Assembly: GCF_029541745.1 (NCBI RefSeq)
Contig: NZ_CP089746.1
Span: 6,705,559 to 6,769,558, forward strand
DNA from: Streptomyces sp. LX-29
GTDB lineage: Bacteria; Actinomycetota; Actinomycetes; Streptomycetales; Streptomycetaceae
DNA length: 64,000 bases
Direction: 5' to 3'
In this document: piece by piece, positions 16,614 to 25,212 of the stretch
Layout: every line of letters starts with the position of its first letter
Numbering within the stretch: position 1 is the stretch's first letter
The notes under the pieces: generated by a model
What the model was told of the DNA's origin: nothing
Seen by the model: the letters and a program-made list of their open reading frames with translations, nothing else
Databases searched by the model: none
Position numbers and translations under genes: made by a program

Positions 16614-17306
16614 ATGTCTCAGCGGGATCATTCCTGCGGTTCTCCTGGGCTGGAGTCGTATGTAAGCCTGGCCTTTGATCGTGAACTAGGGATCAACGAA
16701 GTGGAGCAGGTGCGGCGGAGCCTCGGCGCACAGGCGGCCGTCTCGATTCCCTCTGCCGTGGCGGACGCATATGGTCGTGCGCGAGAGCTGGGGTTTTCCA
16801 AATCGTCACGCCCTGAGGTCGGTGCGCTTATTTCAGTGCTGGCGTCTGCGGTTCCTGGATATGGTCGTGTGCTGGAACTGGGCACGGGGGCTGGTCTCGG
16901 GCTCGCCTGGGTCGTGTATGGCCTAGGGGAGCGTAACGATGTCGAAGTGGTAAGCATCGAGATCGACCCTGTTCAAGCCGCGTTCGTGGCGAATTCCGGA
17001 TGGCCGGAATGGGTGTCCATCGTTGCTGGTGACGCGCTAGAGATCGTCCCAACCATGGGGGCCTTCGATTTAATCTTCCTTGATGTCCCAGACGCCAAGA
17101 ACAGAAGGCTCTGCGATGCTGTGGCCGCACTGAGGCCAGGTGGAAAACTGCTCATCGATGATATGGGGTTACCTGGCGCCTCGAATTCCCCAAGCGGTGC
17201 TGGTCTCGCGACTATCCGTGATCAACTATTCAGTGATCGCCGGCTCGTCTGCGCTGAGCTCGCATATTCAAGCGGGATGATTCTCGCGGTCCGTAGAAGG
17301 GACTAA
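16614..17306 (+). CDS. SAM-dependent methyltransferase (class I, O-methyltransferase-like)
   Basis: This 230-residue enzyme has a Rossmann methyltransferase fold. The SAM-binding motif I is VLELGTGAGLGLAWVVYGLG, motif II the acidic VSIEIDPVQA, motif III SIVAGDALEIV, and motif IV FDLIFLDVPDAKN. A post-motif LRPGGKLLIDDMGLP follows. The layout is close to caffeoyl-CoA-type O-methyltransferases. ATG at 16614 was preferred over 16602 because GGAGG lies 5 nt upstream of it. It is divergent from the small peptide and HExxH genes and shares their lower GC content, so it likely methylates the same peptide product, for example a carboxylate or a new hydroxyl. That target is inference. Confidence 0.8.
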   Translation: MSQRDHSCGSPGLESYVSLAFDRELGINEVEQVRRSLGAQAAVSIPSAVADAYGRARELGFSKSSRPEVGALISVLASAVPGYGRVLELGTGAGLGLAWVVYGLGERNDVEVVSIEIDPVQAAFVANSGWPEWVSIVAGDALEIVPTMGAFDLIFLDVPDAKNRRLCDAVAALRPGGKLLIDDMGLPGASNSPSGAGLATIRDQLFSDRRLVCAELAYSSGMILAVRRRD

Positions 17307-17408
17307 CCTCGCCGTGCGCGCACCGCGCATTGGCCGTCGGCCGCTTCCTGGTCGCCGCGGTGCGGGGAAGGCCACCCGTCCACCTGACGTGCGCCATGTC
17401 CTGGGTGA

Positions 17409-20400
17409 GTGGGGGATCCTATACTGCCCAGCGTGTCATCGAGCGGGAAGTTATCAGCGGGTGGCAGCCGGCTCCGGTTCGCAGTGCTCGGTCCGCTCCG
17501 GGCCTGGCGCGGCGGCGTGCAGCTGGAGCTCGGCCCGGTTCGCCAGCAGGCTCTGCTGACGGCGCTGCTGCTGCGGCCGGGCACGACCGTCAGCCGACAG
17601 CAGCTGCTTGACGGGGTATGGGGTTCGGAGCCGCCGGGCACGGGTGCCAAGGTGATCCCGGTCTACGTGCACCAGCTGCGCAAACGTCTGGGCCGTGAGG
17701 GAGACGGCCCCTCCGACTCCGTGATCGTCACCGACCGCGGTGGCTACCGCTTCGTCCCACAGAACGTCTGGATGGACGTGGCTCGGCTGAAGGAGATCGT
17801 CGCCGAGGCGCACGCCGCGCGGGACTCCGGTGACCTGGACGCCGCGGCGGGGGCGTGGTCCACCGCCCTGGAGCTGTTCCGGGGCGATCCCCTGGCCGGG
17901 ATTCCTGGGCCCTTCGCCCAGGGAGAGCGCCTGCGGCTGACGGAGCACAGGCTCGCGTTGGTGCAGGACAAGGTGGCGTGCCAGCTGCGGCTGGGCCGCC
18001 AAGCCGAGGTCGTGGGAGAGCTGTACGCCCTGGCCGAGACGCATCCGCACAACGAGTCGCTGGCCGCCCTGTTGATGCGTGCTCTCTACGCCGGCAACCG
18101 GCAGGCTGATGCGCTGGCTGTCTTCGCCAAGGTGCGCCGCCGTCTGGTGAGGGACCAGGGCGCGGAGCCAGGCGGTGAGCTGCGGCGGGTGCACGAGGCG
18201 GTGCTGCGCGCTGATGAAGCCTTCCTTCTCGGCGCGTCGCCACGGCCGCACCGGACGACGGACGGCGCGTCGCCACGACCGCGCCAGTCGACGGACCGGC
18301 GGCCCGCACCTGCTCACCCGCTCCGACGCGTGCGCAATGAACTACCAGTCGGCGTAGGCGGGTTCACCGGCCGAGGCCGCGAGCTCGACATGCTCCTTGC
18401 GCCGGCCGATGAGCAGACGGTGACGGTCCGCGCGGTGGACGGCATGGCCGGGGTCGGCAAGACCGCGCTGGTGGTGTGCGCCGCGCGTGCGATGCGGGAG
18501 TGCTATCCGGACGGCTGCCTGTTCGTGGACCTCCACGGTCATCGCGAGGGGCGGCAGCCAACGGTCCCGCACCGCGCGCTGGGCCGGTTGCTGCGGGCAG
18601 TCGGCGATACCGGCGAAGGCGACGACGAGACATCGGAGGACCTCGACGGGCTGGCCGCGTCATGGAGGGCCGCGACCGCCGACCTCCGGCTGATCCTGGT
18701 GGTCGATGACGCATCCGCTGCCGAGCAGGTGCGCCCGCTGCTGCCCGCCGGGCCCGGCAGCCTCGTGCTGGTGACCAGCCGTCAGCGACTGACCGGACTG
18801 GACGCCGACCGCAGGATCTCGCTGGCGCCGCTGGACACCGACGAGGCGGTGGCCCTGCTGACCCGCATCGTCGGCGATCCGGGCTCCGATCCCGAGCGTG
18901 CGGCGGTGCGCGAGCTGGCCCGCCTCTGCGGCCGGCTGCCGCTGGCCCTGCGTGTCGTCGGGGCGCGGATACAGAGCCGCCCCTCATGGGCGCTGGAGCG
19001 CATGGCGGCCCGGCTGGCTGACGACGAGCACCGGCTCGGCGAGCTCGCCGTGGAGGACCGCAGCGTCGAGGCGGCCTTCCGGGTCTCCTACGACCACCTC
19101 CCGGACATCGAACGGCGCGCGTTCCGCGCGCTGGGCCTGTCGCCGACCGTGGAGCTCGACCGGCTGACGCTGGCCGCCATGCTCGACCTCATGCCACCCG
19201 ACGCCGAGCGCGCCCTGGAGAGCCTGGTCGAGGCAAGCCTTGTCCAGCAGGTGTCCGCGGACCGCTACCGCCTGCACGACCTGGTCGCGGTCTACGCCCG
19301 GCGCCTCGCCGCCGCATACCCCGCGGACGTCGCTGCGACCCGGGCCGGGGTGTTACGGCTCTACGTGGCCGCCGCCCGCCGCGCGAGCGACTGGGGCCCC
19401 TCTGCCTTCCCTGCCGGCCCGCGGCCGGACACCGCGCCCTTCGCGGACTGGGAGGAGGCCTCGGCCTGGCTGGACGCGGTGGGCTACGAGCTGGTCGACG
19501 TGGTCGGCCATGCGGCGGCCGTGGGGCACGTGGACGACGCCTGCTGGCTCGCCGAGGGGCTGTGCGACTACCTCACCCGACAGGGCCGGTACCACGAGTG
19601 CCGGGCCGCCATCGAGATCGCGCTGCCGCTGGCGGAGCAGGCCACCGACCAGCGGATGGTCTCCGAACTGCGCACCTGTATGGGCATAGCGCTCGGCCTG
19701 CAGGGCCAGTACGAGCAGGCGCGCCGCTGGCTGAGGGATGCCCTGGAGATCAGCCGCCGTACCGGAGACCTGATGGAGCAGGCCCGGGCCCTGGGTTCCC
19801 TCGGGATCTTCGCCAATGCGGCAGGGGAACCGGCCGAGGCCGCCGCGCTCCTGGCTGAATCCGCGGGCCTTGCCCAGGTGGACGACGACTGGCCCACTGT
19901 CATGTACTTGGCCAACATCGGCGCCATCCACCATCAGGTGGGGCAGCACGAAGAGGCCCACGACTGCTACGCCGCATCGGTCGTCCTCGCCGAGAAGATC
20001 GGCAGCCCCAGGATCCTGAGCAAGACGCTGTTCCGCATGGGGACCCTCCAGCTCGACCGCGGGAGGCACGCGGAGGCTGCCGACTCGCTCCGCAGGGCCG
20101 CCGGACTCGCCGAACGCGTCAGGGACATCCCGCTGTACGCCGCGGTCCTCGGCAGACTGGCCACCGCCGAGGAGTGCCTGGGCAACCCGGCCGGGGCGAA
20201 GGAACTCCACCGCCGGGCACTCGCGGCGGTCGGCGAACGGTCCGGCACCAGGCTGGAGGCCGAGATCCGCAACCGGCTCGGCTGGCGCCACGCCGCGACG
20301 GAAGACCTCACCCAGGCGCGCGACCGGTATGAGCGGGCCATCGCCCGCTCCTGCACCGACCCCGGGGAACTCGCCCGCACCATCGACGGCCTGCACCGCA

Positions 20401-20450
20401 GCGGACAACCAGGCCCCGGCGGCTCCAGCCCCCCGAGGACGCCGGCATGA
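17409..20450 (+). CDS. SARP-family regulator with BTAD, NB-ARC and TPR domains (AfsR-like)
   Basis: The domains of this 1,013-residue cytoplasmic regulator are clear. An OmpR-like winged helix (about 22-115, RLRFAVLGPLRAWR to GGYRFVP) is followed by the bacterial transcriptional activation domain (about 122-275). The NB-ARC ATPase (about 315-640) has Walker A GMAGVGKT at 345-352 and Walker B LRLILVVDDA. TPR repeats (about 730-1000) end it. AfsR-type proteins activate antibiotic pathways by binding repeats before target promoters. The start is GTG 17409 or, more likely, GTG 17433, which would be leaderless. It follows the methyltransferase by about 100 bp but has normal high GC, so a link to the peptide island is possible, not shown. 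Confidence 0.9.
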   Translation: MGDPILPSVSSSGKLSAGGSRLRFAVLGPLRAWRGGVQLELGPVRQQALLTALLLRPGTTVSRQQLLDGVWGSEPPGTGAKVIPVYVHQLRKRLGREGDGPSDSVIVTDRGGYRFVPQNVWMDVARLKEIVAEAHAARDSGDLDAAAGAWSTALELFRGDPLAGIPGPFAQGERLRLTEHRLALVQDKVACQLRLGRQAEVVGELYALAETHPHNESLAALLMRALYAGNRQADALAVFAKVRRRLVRDQGAEPGGELRRVHEAVLRADEAFLLGASPRPHRTTDGASPRPRQSTDRRPAPAHPLRRVRNELPVGVGGFTGRGRELDMLLAPADEQTVTVRAVDGMAGVGKTALVVCAARAMRECYPDGCLFVDLHGHREGRQPTVPHRALGRLLRAVGDTGEGDDETSEDLDGLAASWRAATADLRLILVVDDASAAEQVRPLLPAGPGSLVLVTSRQRLTGLDADRRISLAPLDTDEAVALLTRIVGDPGSDPERAAVRELARLCGRLPLALRVVGARIQSRPSWALERMAARLADDEHRLGELAVEDRSVEAAFRVSYDHLPDIERRAFRALGLSPTVELDRLTLAAMLDLMPPDAERALESLVEASLVQQVSADRYRLHDLVAVYARRLAAAYPADVAATRAGVLRLYVAAARRASDWGPSAFPAGPRPDTAPFADWEEASAWLDAVGYELVDVVGHAAAVGHVDDACWLAEGLCDYLTRQGRYHECRAAIEIALPLAEQATDQRMVSELRTCMGIALGLQGQYEQARRWLRDALEISRRTGDLMEQARALGSLGIFANAAGEPAEAAALLAESAGLAQVDDDWPTVMYLANIGAIHHQVGQHEEAHDCYAASVVLAEKIGSPRILSKTLFRMGTLQLDRGRHAEAADSLRRAAGLAERVRDIPLYAAVLGRLATAEECLGNPAGAKELHRRALAAVGERSGTRLEAEIRNRLGWRHAATEDLTQARDRYERAIARSCTDPGELARTIDGLHRSGQPGPGGSSPPRTPA
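17420..17433 (+). promoter_or_regulatory. -10 box placed for a leaderless SARP transcript
   Basis: TATACT (17420-17425) is a near-perfect -10 hexamer. Seven bases later comes GTG (17433), in frame with the SARP gene eight codons after the first possible start. RNA beginning at this GTG would have no leader. The -35 region is poor. Confidence 0.45.
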
Positions 20451-20638
20451 CGCCGCCGCGATGGAGCCCCGGCTCGGCGCACGCGCACCGCTGCGGCGGG
20501 GCGGCGGGGCGGCGCGCTGAGGGCTGAGGGGGCGATCTGAAGGGCTGACGGAAGCGGTGATCGACGGCGTAGAAGAGCGGACCACCGAAACCCTCGCGTC
20601 AGCGGAGAGCTCCGGTGGGCCACTTGGAGTGACGTCAG

Positions 20639-21994
20639 TTACCGGCCCGCGATGGAGTATGCGGGTCCGCCGACCTTGTGCCACACCGTCCCGCTACCGG
20701 TCCACCGGAACACCGCGTCGCTGTTGGGCGACAGGCCGTACAGCGCGTCTCCGGCGACGGCGAACTGGTGGCCTGCGCCACCGACTTTGCTCCAGTTGTT
20801 GGGCCCGTTCATCTTGTAGAGGTCGCCGTTGCTGGGGTTGGTGGCGAACAGGCCGGCTCCACCGCCGTAGAGGGTTCCGGCAGCGCCGCCGACTTTGTTC
20901 CACGCGGTACCGTTACCGGTCCACTGGAAGACGGCGCTCTTGTCGGGGCTGAGTCCGAACAGGCTGTTACCGGTGACGGCGAACTGTGCCCCAGCGCCAC
21001 CGACTTTGCTCCAGTTGTTGGGCCCGTTCATCTTGTAGAGGTCGCCGTTGCTGGGGTTGGTGGCGAACAGGCCGGCTCCACCGCCGTAGAGGGTTCCGGC
21101 GGCCCCGCCGACCTTGTTCCAGGTGGTGCCGTTGCCGGTCCACTGGAAGACGGCGCTGCCGTCGGGTGAGAGTCCGAACAGGCTGTTGCCGGTGACGGCG
21201 AAGGTCTTGCCGGGTCCGCCGACCTTGCTCCAGTTGTTGGGCCCGTTCATCTTGTACAGGTCCCCGTTGTCGGGGTTGGTGGCAAATACACCGGCGCCGC
21301 CCGCGTACAGCCTGCCCGCCGGTCCACCGACCTTGATCCAGCTGCTGCCGTTGCCGGTCCATTGGAAGACGCCGGAACGGTCCGGGGACTGGGCGAACAG
21401 GCTACTGCCGGTTGACACGCCACAGTTGCCGCTGGTCTCGTAGTGCTGGTTGTACTCCCATGTGACGGGAACGAGGCGCCCGCCAATGGTGGCCTGTACG
21501 ACGGAGCCGTTCAGTTTCTGCTCGTAGTGCAAGTGCGCCCCGGTGGTCCAGCTGCCGGTGTTGCCGACGGTTCCGATCTGTCGGCCCTGCTCCACGTCGT
21601 TGCCGACGGCGACGTCGCGCCGGTCCAGGTGCAGGTACCGGGTCTGCCAGCCGCCGCCGTGGTCGATCACGATGAAGTTTCCGGCTTGACTGTCGAACTG
21701 TGAGGTGACGACGCGTCCGCCTGCCGAGGCCAGGGCGGGTGTGCCCTGAGTGGCTCCACCGGCGGAGACCATGTCGACCATGTACTGGCTGGCGTGTCCA
21801 TCGTGCGTGGACGTCGTCCACCGTTGCCCGCAGGGAATGGGCAGCTGGAAGGGGGGAGCGGTGGCGACCTTGGTGTTCGCCGCCGGGGGTGTTGCGGTGG
21901 TCGCGGCCGCCGCCGGGGCGGCGGGCAGGAGGGCTGTGATCGGTGCGAGCAGCAGTGCTGCCGCCGCCAGGAAGCCGGCCCATGTGATCCTCAT
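20639..21994 (-). CDS. Secreted M23 peptidase with C-terminal tectonin-like propeller (paralogue 1)
   Basis: This 451-residue protein has a signal peptide (MRITWAGFLAAAALLLAPIT, cut in the Ala-rich stretch). A LytM/M23 metallopeptidase-like domain (about 50-190) has zinc-site motifs HASQYMVDM and HLHYEQ. About 250 residues of alternating 36-38-residue repeats follow (W.KVGG...LFATNPSNGDLYKMNGPN; W.KVGG...LFGLSPD.SAVFQWTGNG), a six-bladed tectonin-like propeller that should bind sugars or cell wall. M23 enzymes cut peptidoglycan cross-bridges, so an extracellular wall lysin is likely. Its propeller DNA is almost identical to that of the gene at 23866-25212. Confidence 0.85.
   Translation of the reverse strand: MRITWAGFLAAAALLLAPITALLPAAPAAAATTATPPAANTKVATAPPFQLPIPCGQRWTTSTHDGHASQYMVDMVSAGGATQGTPALASAGGRVVTSQFDSQAGNFIVIDHGGGWQTRYLHLDRRDVAVGNDVEQGRQIGTVGNTGSWTTGAHLHYEQKLNGSVVQATIGGRLVPVTWEYNQHYETSGNCGVSTGSSLFAQSPDRSGVFQWTGNGSSWIKVGGPAGRLYAGGAGVFATNPDNGDLYKMNGPNNWSKVGGPGKTFAVTGNSLFGLSPDGSAVFQWTGNGTTWNKVGGAAGTLYGGGAGLFATNPSNGDLYKMNGPNNWSKVGGAGAQFAVTGNSLFGLSPDKSAVFQWTGNGTAWNKVGGAAGTLYGGGAGLFATNPSNGDLYKMNGPNNWSKVGGAGHQFAVAGDALYGLSPNSDAVFRWTGSGTVWHKVGGPAYSIAGR
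20690..21260 (-). repeat. Long direct repeat shared with 23917-24487
   Basis: The propeller-coding DNA here is nearly identical to that about 3.23 kb further on, including exact runs of over 100 bp such as 21147-21260 against 24377-24490. Within each copy the blades are also tandem repeats. This points to duplication with recent gene conversion. Confidence 0.85.
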
Positions 21995-22045
21995 GCGTCT
22001 CCTTGGGACGGGGGTGCGATAGGGGAGAGGGAAGTGGGGCGATCG

Positions 22046-23794
22046 CTATTCGGTGGCGATGCTCGCGGCGGGTCCGCCGATCTTGGTCCATGGGAAGGTC
22101 GCTGACCCGGACCATTGGAAGATGCCGCTCTTGTCGGGGCTCAACCCGTAGAGCCGGTCACCGGTGACCGCGAAGGTCTTCCCGGGACCACCGGCCTTGG
22201 ACCAGTTGTCCGGTACGCCGCTGAACTTGTAGATGTCGCCGTTGCCGGGGTTGGTGGCGAACAACCCGGCGCCACCGCCGTAGAGGGTTCCGGCCGGTCC
22301 ACCGACCCTGCTCCAGGTCGTGCCCGACCCGGCCCATTTGAAGATCGCACCACCGTTGGGCGACAGGCCGTACAGTGCCTCGTTGGTGACCGCGAAGGTC
22401 TTTCCTGGTCCGCCGACCTTGGTCCAGTTGTCCGGGGTGCCGTTGTACTTGTAGATGTCGCCGTTGCTGGGGTTGGTGGCGAACAGGCCGGCGCCGCCTG
22501 CGTACAGCGTGGCGGCCGGTCCGCCGATCCTCGTCCAGGTGGTCCCTGATCCGGTCCACCGGAAGACGGCTTTCTTGTCCGGGCTGAGCCCGTACAGTGT
22601 GCCGCCGGTGACGACGAACTGGGCTCCGGGTCCGCCGACCTTGGTCCAGTTGTCCGGGGTGCCGTTGTACTTGTAGATGTCGCCAGTGGTCGGGTTGGTG
22701 GCGAACAGGCCACCGTCGCCGCCGATCAGTGTGCCTGCCGGTCCGCCGATCCTCGTCCAGGAGTTTCCGGCCGTCCGCTGGTGGACGGCGCTCTTGTCGG
22801 GGCTCAGTGCGTACAGATGATGCGGGGTGTAGGGCCGCGCCCGCCAGGTGAGCGGTGCCAGGTCCACTCCGCCTGTGCCCCAGCCCGCGCTGCTGAGCCA
22901 TTGGCTCCCGTCGCGGTCGGTGACGACTTCGGCGGCGTGGGACGGCAAGCGGCCCACCTGGCCGGTGGCCGTGAAGTGCAGCGGATCGGAGCTGGCGTAC
23001 ACCTCGGCCCCGACATAGTCGGCCGGTGCGGAACCGCCGATGAACAGGTACCAGAGGCCGTTGCGCTGTGTCACGTACGGGGATTCGGTCCAGCCGTCGC
23101 CGGGGGCGGTGAACGCGGTCTTGCGGGGGCTCCAGGTGATCAGGTCCGGACTCGTCCGGTACGCGACGATGTTGCGTCCCCCGGTGGCCGTCTCGGTGGC
23201 GGTGTAGTACATGACCCACTGGGAGCCGACCCGGACGACCATCGGGTCGCGTGCTTCGTGTCCGTCACGGAACAGTGGCCCTCCGGGCCTCCGTTCCCAG
23301 TGGATCAAGTCGGTGGAGGTGGCCAGGTTGATCTGACTCCTGGACGGGTCGCCGATGGTCTGCCCGCCCGCGTAGAACATGTAGTACGTGGAGCCGGAGC
23401 GGACGACGTGCGGTGCCCACAGGTGCGACTCTCCGTAGGAGGGGTCGACCGTCAGGGCCATGGGTTGCTTGGTCCATGGCCCGCGCAGGCTGGGTGCCGT
23501 GGCGTGCGCGAACGAGTCCTCGTTCTCCGGGTCGGCCGGTTCGGCGTGGGTGATGCCGAACAGGTGCCAGGTCCCGGTGGCCTCGTCACGGATGAAGGCG
23601 TGGTCGTTGATGTACCAGGGCTGTGATTCCCCGGTGCCGGGGTTGTAGACCCGGACGAAGTCTCCGGTGGTCACCGAGTCGGTGTTCGCGGAGGCGGTGG
23701 CGAGGTGTCGGGCAGGTGCCGGGGCGGCGTCGGCGGGGAACATCCCGAGTGAGACCGCGACGAAGGCAGCAGCCAGGGTGATGCGTGAGAACAC
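22046..23794 (-). CDS. Secreted GH43/GH32-superfamily glycosidase-like protein with tectonin-like propeller
   Basis: This 582-residue protein has a signal peptide ending FPADAAPAP. The N-terminal five-bladed glycosidase-like domain covers about 40-330. Likely active-site acids are Asp in YINDHAFIRD, Asp in EARDPMVVRV (the RDP signature of the clan) and Glu in GWTESPYVTQ. Residues 335-582 carry the same tectonin-like repeats as the two flanking M23 proteins (GLFATNPTTGDIYKYNGTPD, LYGLSPDKKAVFRWTG). It would act on an extracellular glycan; the sugar is not predictable (arabinan, xylan or fructan are all in the clan). It lies 51 bp upstream of M23 paralogue 1 on the same strand. Confidence 0.82.
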   Translation of the reverse strand: MFSRITLAAAFVAVSLGMFPADAAPAPARHLATASANTDSVTTGDFVRVYNPGTGESQPWYINDHAFIRDEATGTWHLFGITHAEPADPENEDSFAHATAPSLRGPWTKQPMALTVDPSYGESHLWAPHVVRSGSTYYMFYAGGQTIGDPSRSQINLATSTDLIHWERRPGGPLFRDGHEARDPMVVRVGSQWVMYYTATETATGGRNIVAYRTSPDLITWSPRKTAFTAPGDGWTESPYVTQRNGLWYLFIGGSAPADYVGAEVYASSDPLHFTATGQVGRLPSHAAEVVTDRDGSQWLSSAGWGTGGVDLAPLTWRARPYTPHHLYALSPDKSAVHQRTAGNSWTRIGGPAGTLIGGDGGLFATNPTTGDIYKYNGTPDNWTKVGGPGAQFVVTGGTLYGLSPDKKAVFRWTGSGTTWTRIGGPAATLYAGGAGLFATNPSNGDIYKYNGTPDNWTKVGGPGKTFAVTNEALYGLSPNGGAIFKWAGSGTTWSRVGGPAGTLYGGGAGLFATNPGNGDIYKFSGVPDNWSKAGGPGKTFAVTGDRLYGLSPDKSGIFQWSGSATFPWTKIGGPAASIATE

Positions 23795-23815
23795 GTGGCT
23801 CCAGAGGAAAGAGCG

Positions 23816-23847
23816 GACGGGCCCAGCCCAGGCGGCCTGGGCCCGTC
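23816..23847. terminator. Hairpin terminator after M23 paralogue 2
   Basis: GACGGGCCCAG (23816-23826) and CTGGGCCCGTC (23837-23847) form an 11-bp perfect stem with a 10-nt loop, 18 nt after the stop codon of the gene at 23866-25212. It separates that gene from the GH43-like gene on the same strand. Confidence 0.75.
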
Positions 23848-23865
23848 AGCTGGTGACATCGCCGG

Positions 23866-25212
23866 CTACCGGCCCGCGATGAAGGAGGCGGGACCACCGA
23901 CCTTGTGCCAGGTCGTGCCGTTGCCGCTCCACTTGAAGACCGCGTCGCTGTTGGGCGACAAGCCGTACAGCGCGTCTCCGGCGACGGCGAACTGGTGGCC
24001 TGCGCCACCGACTTTGCTCCAGTTGTTGGGCCCGTTCATCTTGTACAGGTCCCCGTTGCTGGGGTTGGTGGCGAACAGGCCGGCTCCACCGCCGTAGAGG
24101 GTTCCGGCAGCGCCGCCGACCTTGTTCCACGCGGTACCGTTACCGGTCCACTGGAAGACGGCGCTCTTGTCGGGGCTGAGTCCGAACAGGCTGTTACCGG
24201 TGACGGCGAACTGTGCCCCAGCGCCACCAACTTTGCTCCAGTTGTTGGGCCCGTTGAACTTGTACAGGTCCCCGTTGCTGGGGTTGGTGGCGAACAGGCC
24301 GGCTCCACCGCCGTAGAGGGCTCCGGCGGCCCCGCCGACCTTGTTCCAGGTGGTGCCGTTGCCGGTCCACTGGAAGACGGCGCTGCCGTCGGGTGAGAGT
24401 CCGAACAGGCTGTTGCCGGTGACGGCGAAGGTCTTGCCGGGTCCGCCGACCTTGCTCCAGTTGTTGGGCCCGTTCATCTTGTACAGGTCCCCGCTGCTGG
24501 GGTTGGTGGCGAACAGGCCCGCTCCGCCCGCGTACAGTGTCCCCGCCGCCCCGCCGACCTTGTTCCACGCGGTGCCGTTGCCGGACCACTGGAACACACC
24601 GGAACGGTCTGGAGACTGGGCGAACAGGCTGCTGCCAGTGGACACACCACAGTTCGTGCTGGTCATGGTGATCGGGTTGTCGGGGTCCATAACCAACGGC
24701 CCCCGCCCCTGAAGGACGGGGTTGACGATGTGCTGGTTGTCGGCGTCCTGGTCGCTGGCGGGGTTGTAGAGCTGCTCGTAGTGCAGGTGCGGCCTGCCTT
24801 CCGATCCGACATCCCCCATGTAGCCGACCACGTCGCCGCGCTTGACCCACGTGCCGGCCTTCGCGACGCCGGTCATGTGCATGTACGTGGTGAACCATCC
24901 GCCGCCGTGCCTGATCTCCAGCCCGCCCGGCGAGAAGTTCTCGTGCACGTAGCCGTCGGCTGAGGCCAGGACGGGGCTTCCCTCCCGCATGCCCTGCCGG
25001 TACATGTCGATCTTTTTGTCGTCTGGGTTATGACCCCGGTAGGTCTTCAGCTCGATCACGCTGTTACAGGGGAAGGGAAGCAGGAAGTCCGGCCGGTCGG
25101 CCGCCGCCTTCGCTGGTGGAGCCGGGGCGGAGGCCGAGGCGGGCGTGGGCGTGATCGGTGCGAGCAGCAGCGCCGCCGCCGCTGCCAGGAGGCCGACCCG
25201 TGTGATTCTCAT
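23866..25212 (-). CDS. Secreted M23 peptidase with tectonin-like propeller (paralogue 2)
   Basis: This 448-residue protein has a signal peptide (MRITRVGLLAAAAALLLAPI). The M23-like domain has HNPDDKKIDMY and HLHYEQLYN as its zinc-site segments, with FTTYMHMTGVAK between them. From about residue 200 it carries six tectonin-like blades almost identical at the DNA level to those of paralogue 1, while the peptidase domains differ considerably. Different catalytic heads on one conserved binding propeller suggest a shared target surface and different bonds cut. AAGGAG lies before the ATG. It has its own terminator. Confidence 0.85.
   Translation of the reverse strand: MRITRVGLLAAAAALLLAPITPTPASASAPAPPAKAAADRPDFLLPFPCNSVIELKTYRGHNPDDKKIDMYRQGMREGSPVLASADGYVHENFSPGGLEIRHGGGWFTTYMHMTGVAKAGTWVKRGDVVGYMGDVGSEGRPHLHYEQLYNPASDQDADNQHIVNPVLQGRGPLVMDPDNPITMTSTNCGVSTGSSLFAQSPDRSGVFQWSGNGTAWNKVGGAAGTLYAGGAGLFATNPSSGDLYKMNGPNNWSKVGGPGKTFAVTGNSLFGLSPDGSAVFQWTGNGTTWNKVGGAAGALYGGGAGLFATNPSNGDLYKFNGPNNWSKVGGAGAQFAVTGNSLFGLSPDKSAVFQWTGNGTAWNKVGGAAGTLYGGGAGLFATNPSNGDLYKMNGPNNWSKVGGAGHQFAVAGDALYGLSPNSDAVFKWSGNGTTWHKVGGPASFIAGR
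23917..24487 (-). repeat. Long direct repeat shared with 20690-21260
   Basis: This is the second copy of the propeller-coding repeat, in the same orientation. A few scattered differences remain (for example CTTGTACAGGTCCCC here for CTTGTAGAGGTCGCC there). Homologous recombination between the copies would delete the GH43-like gene and fuse the two M23 genes. Confidence 0.85.
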
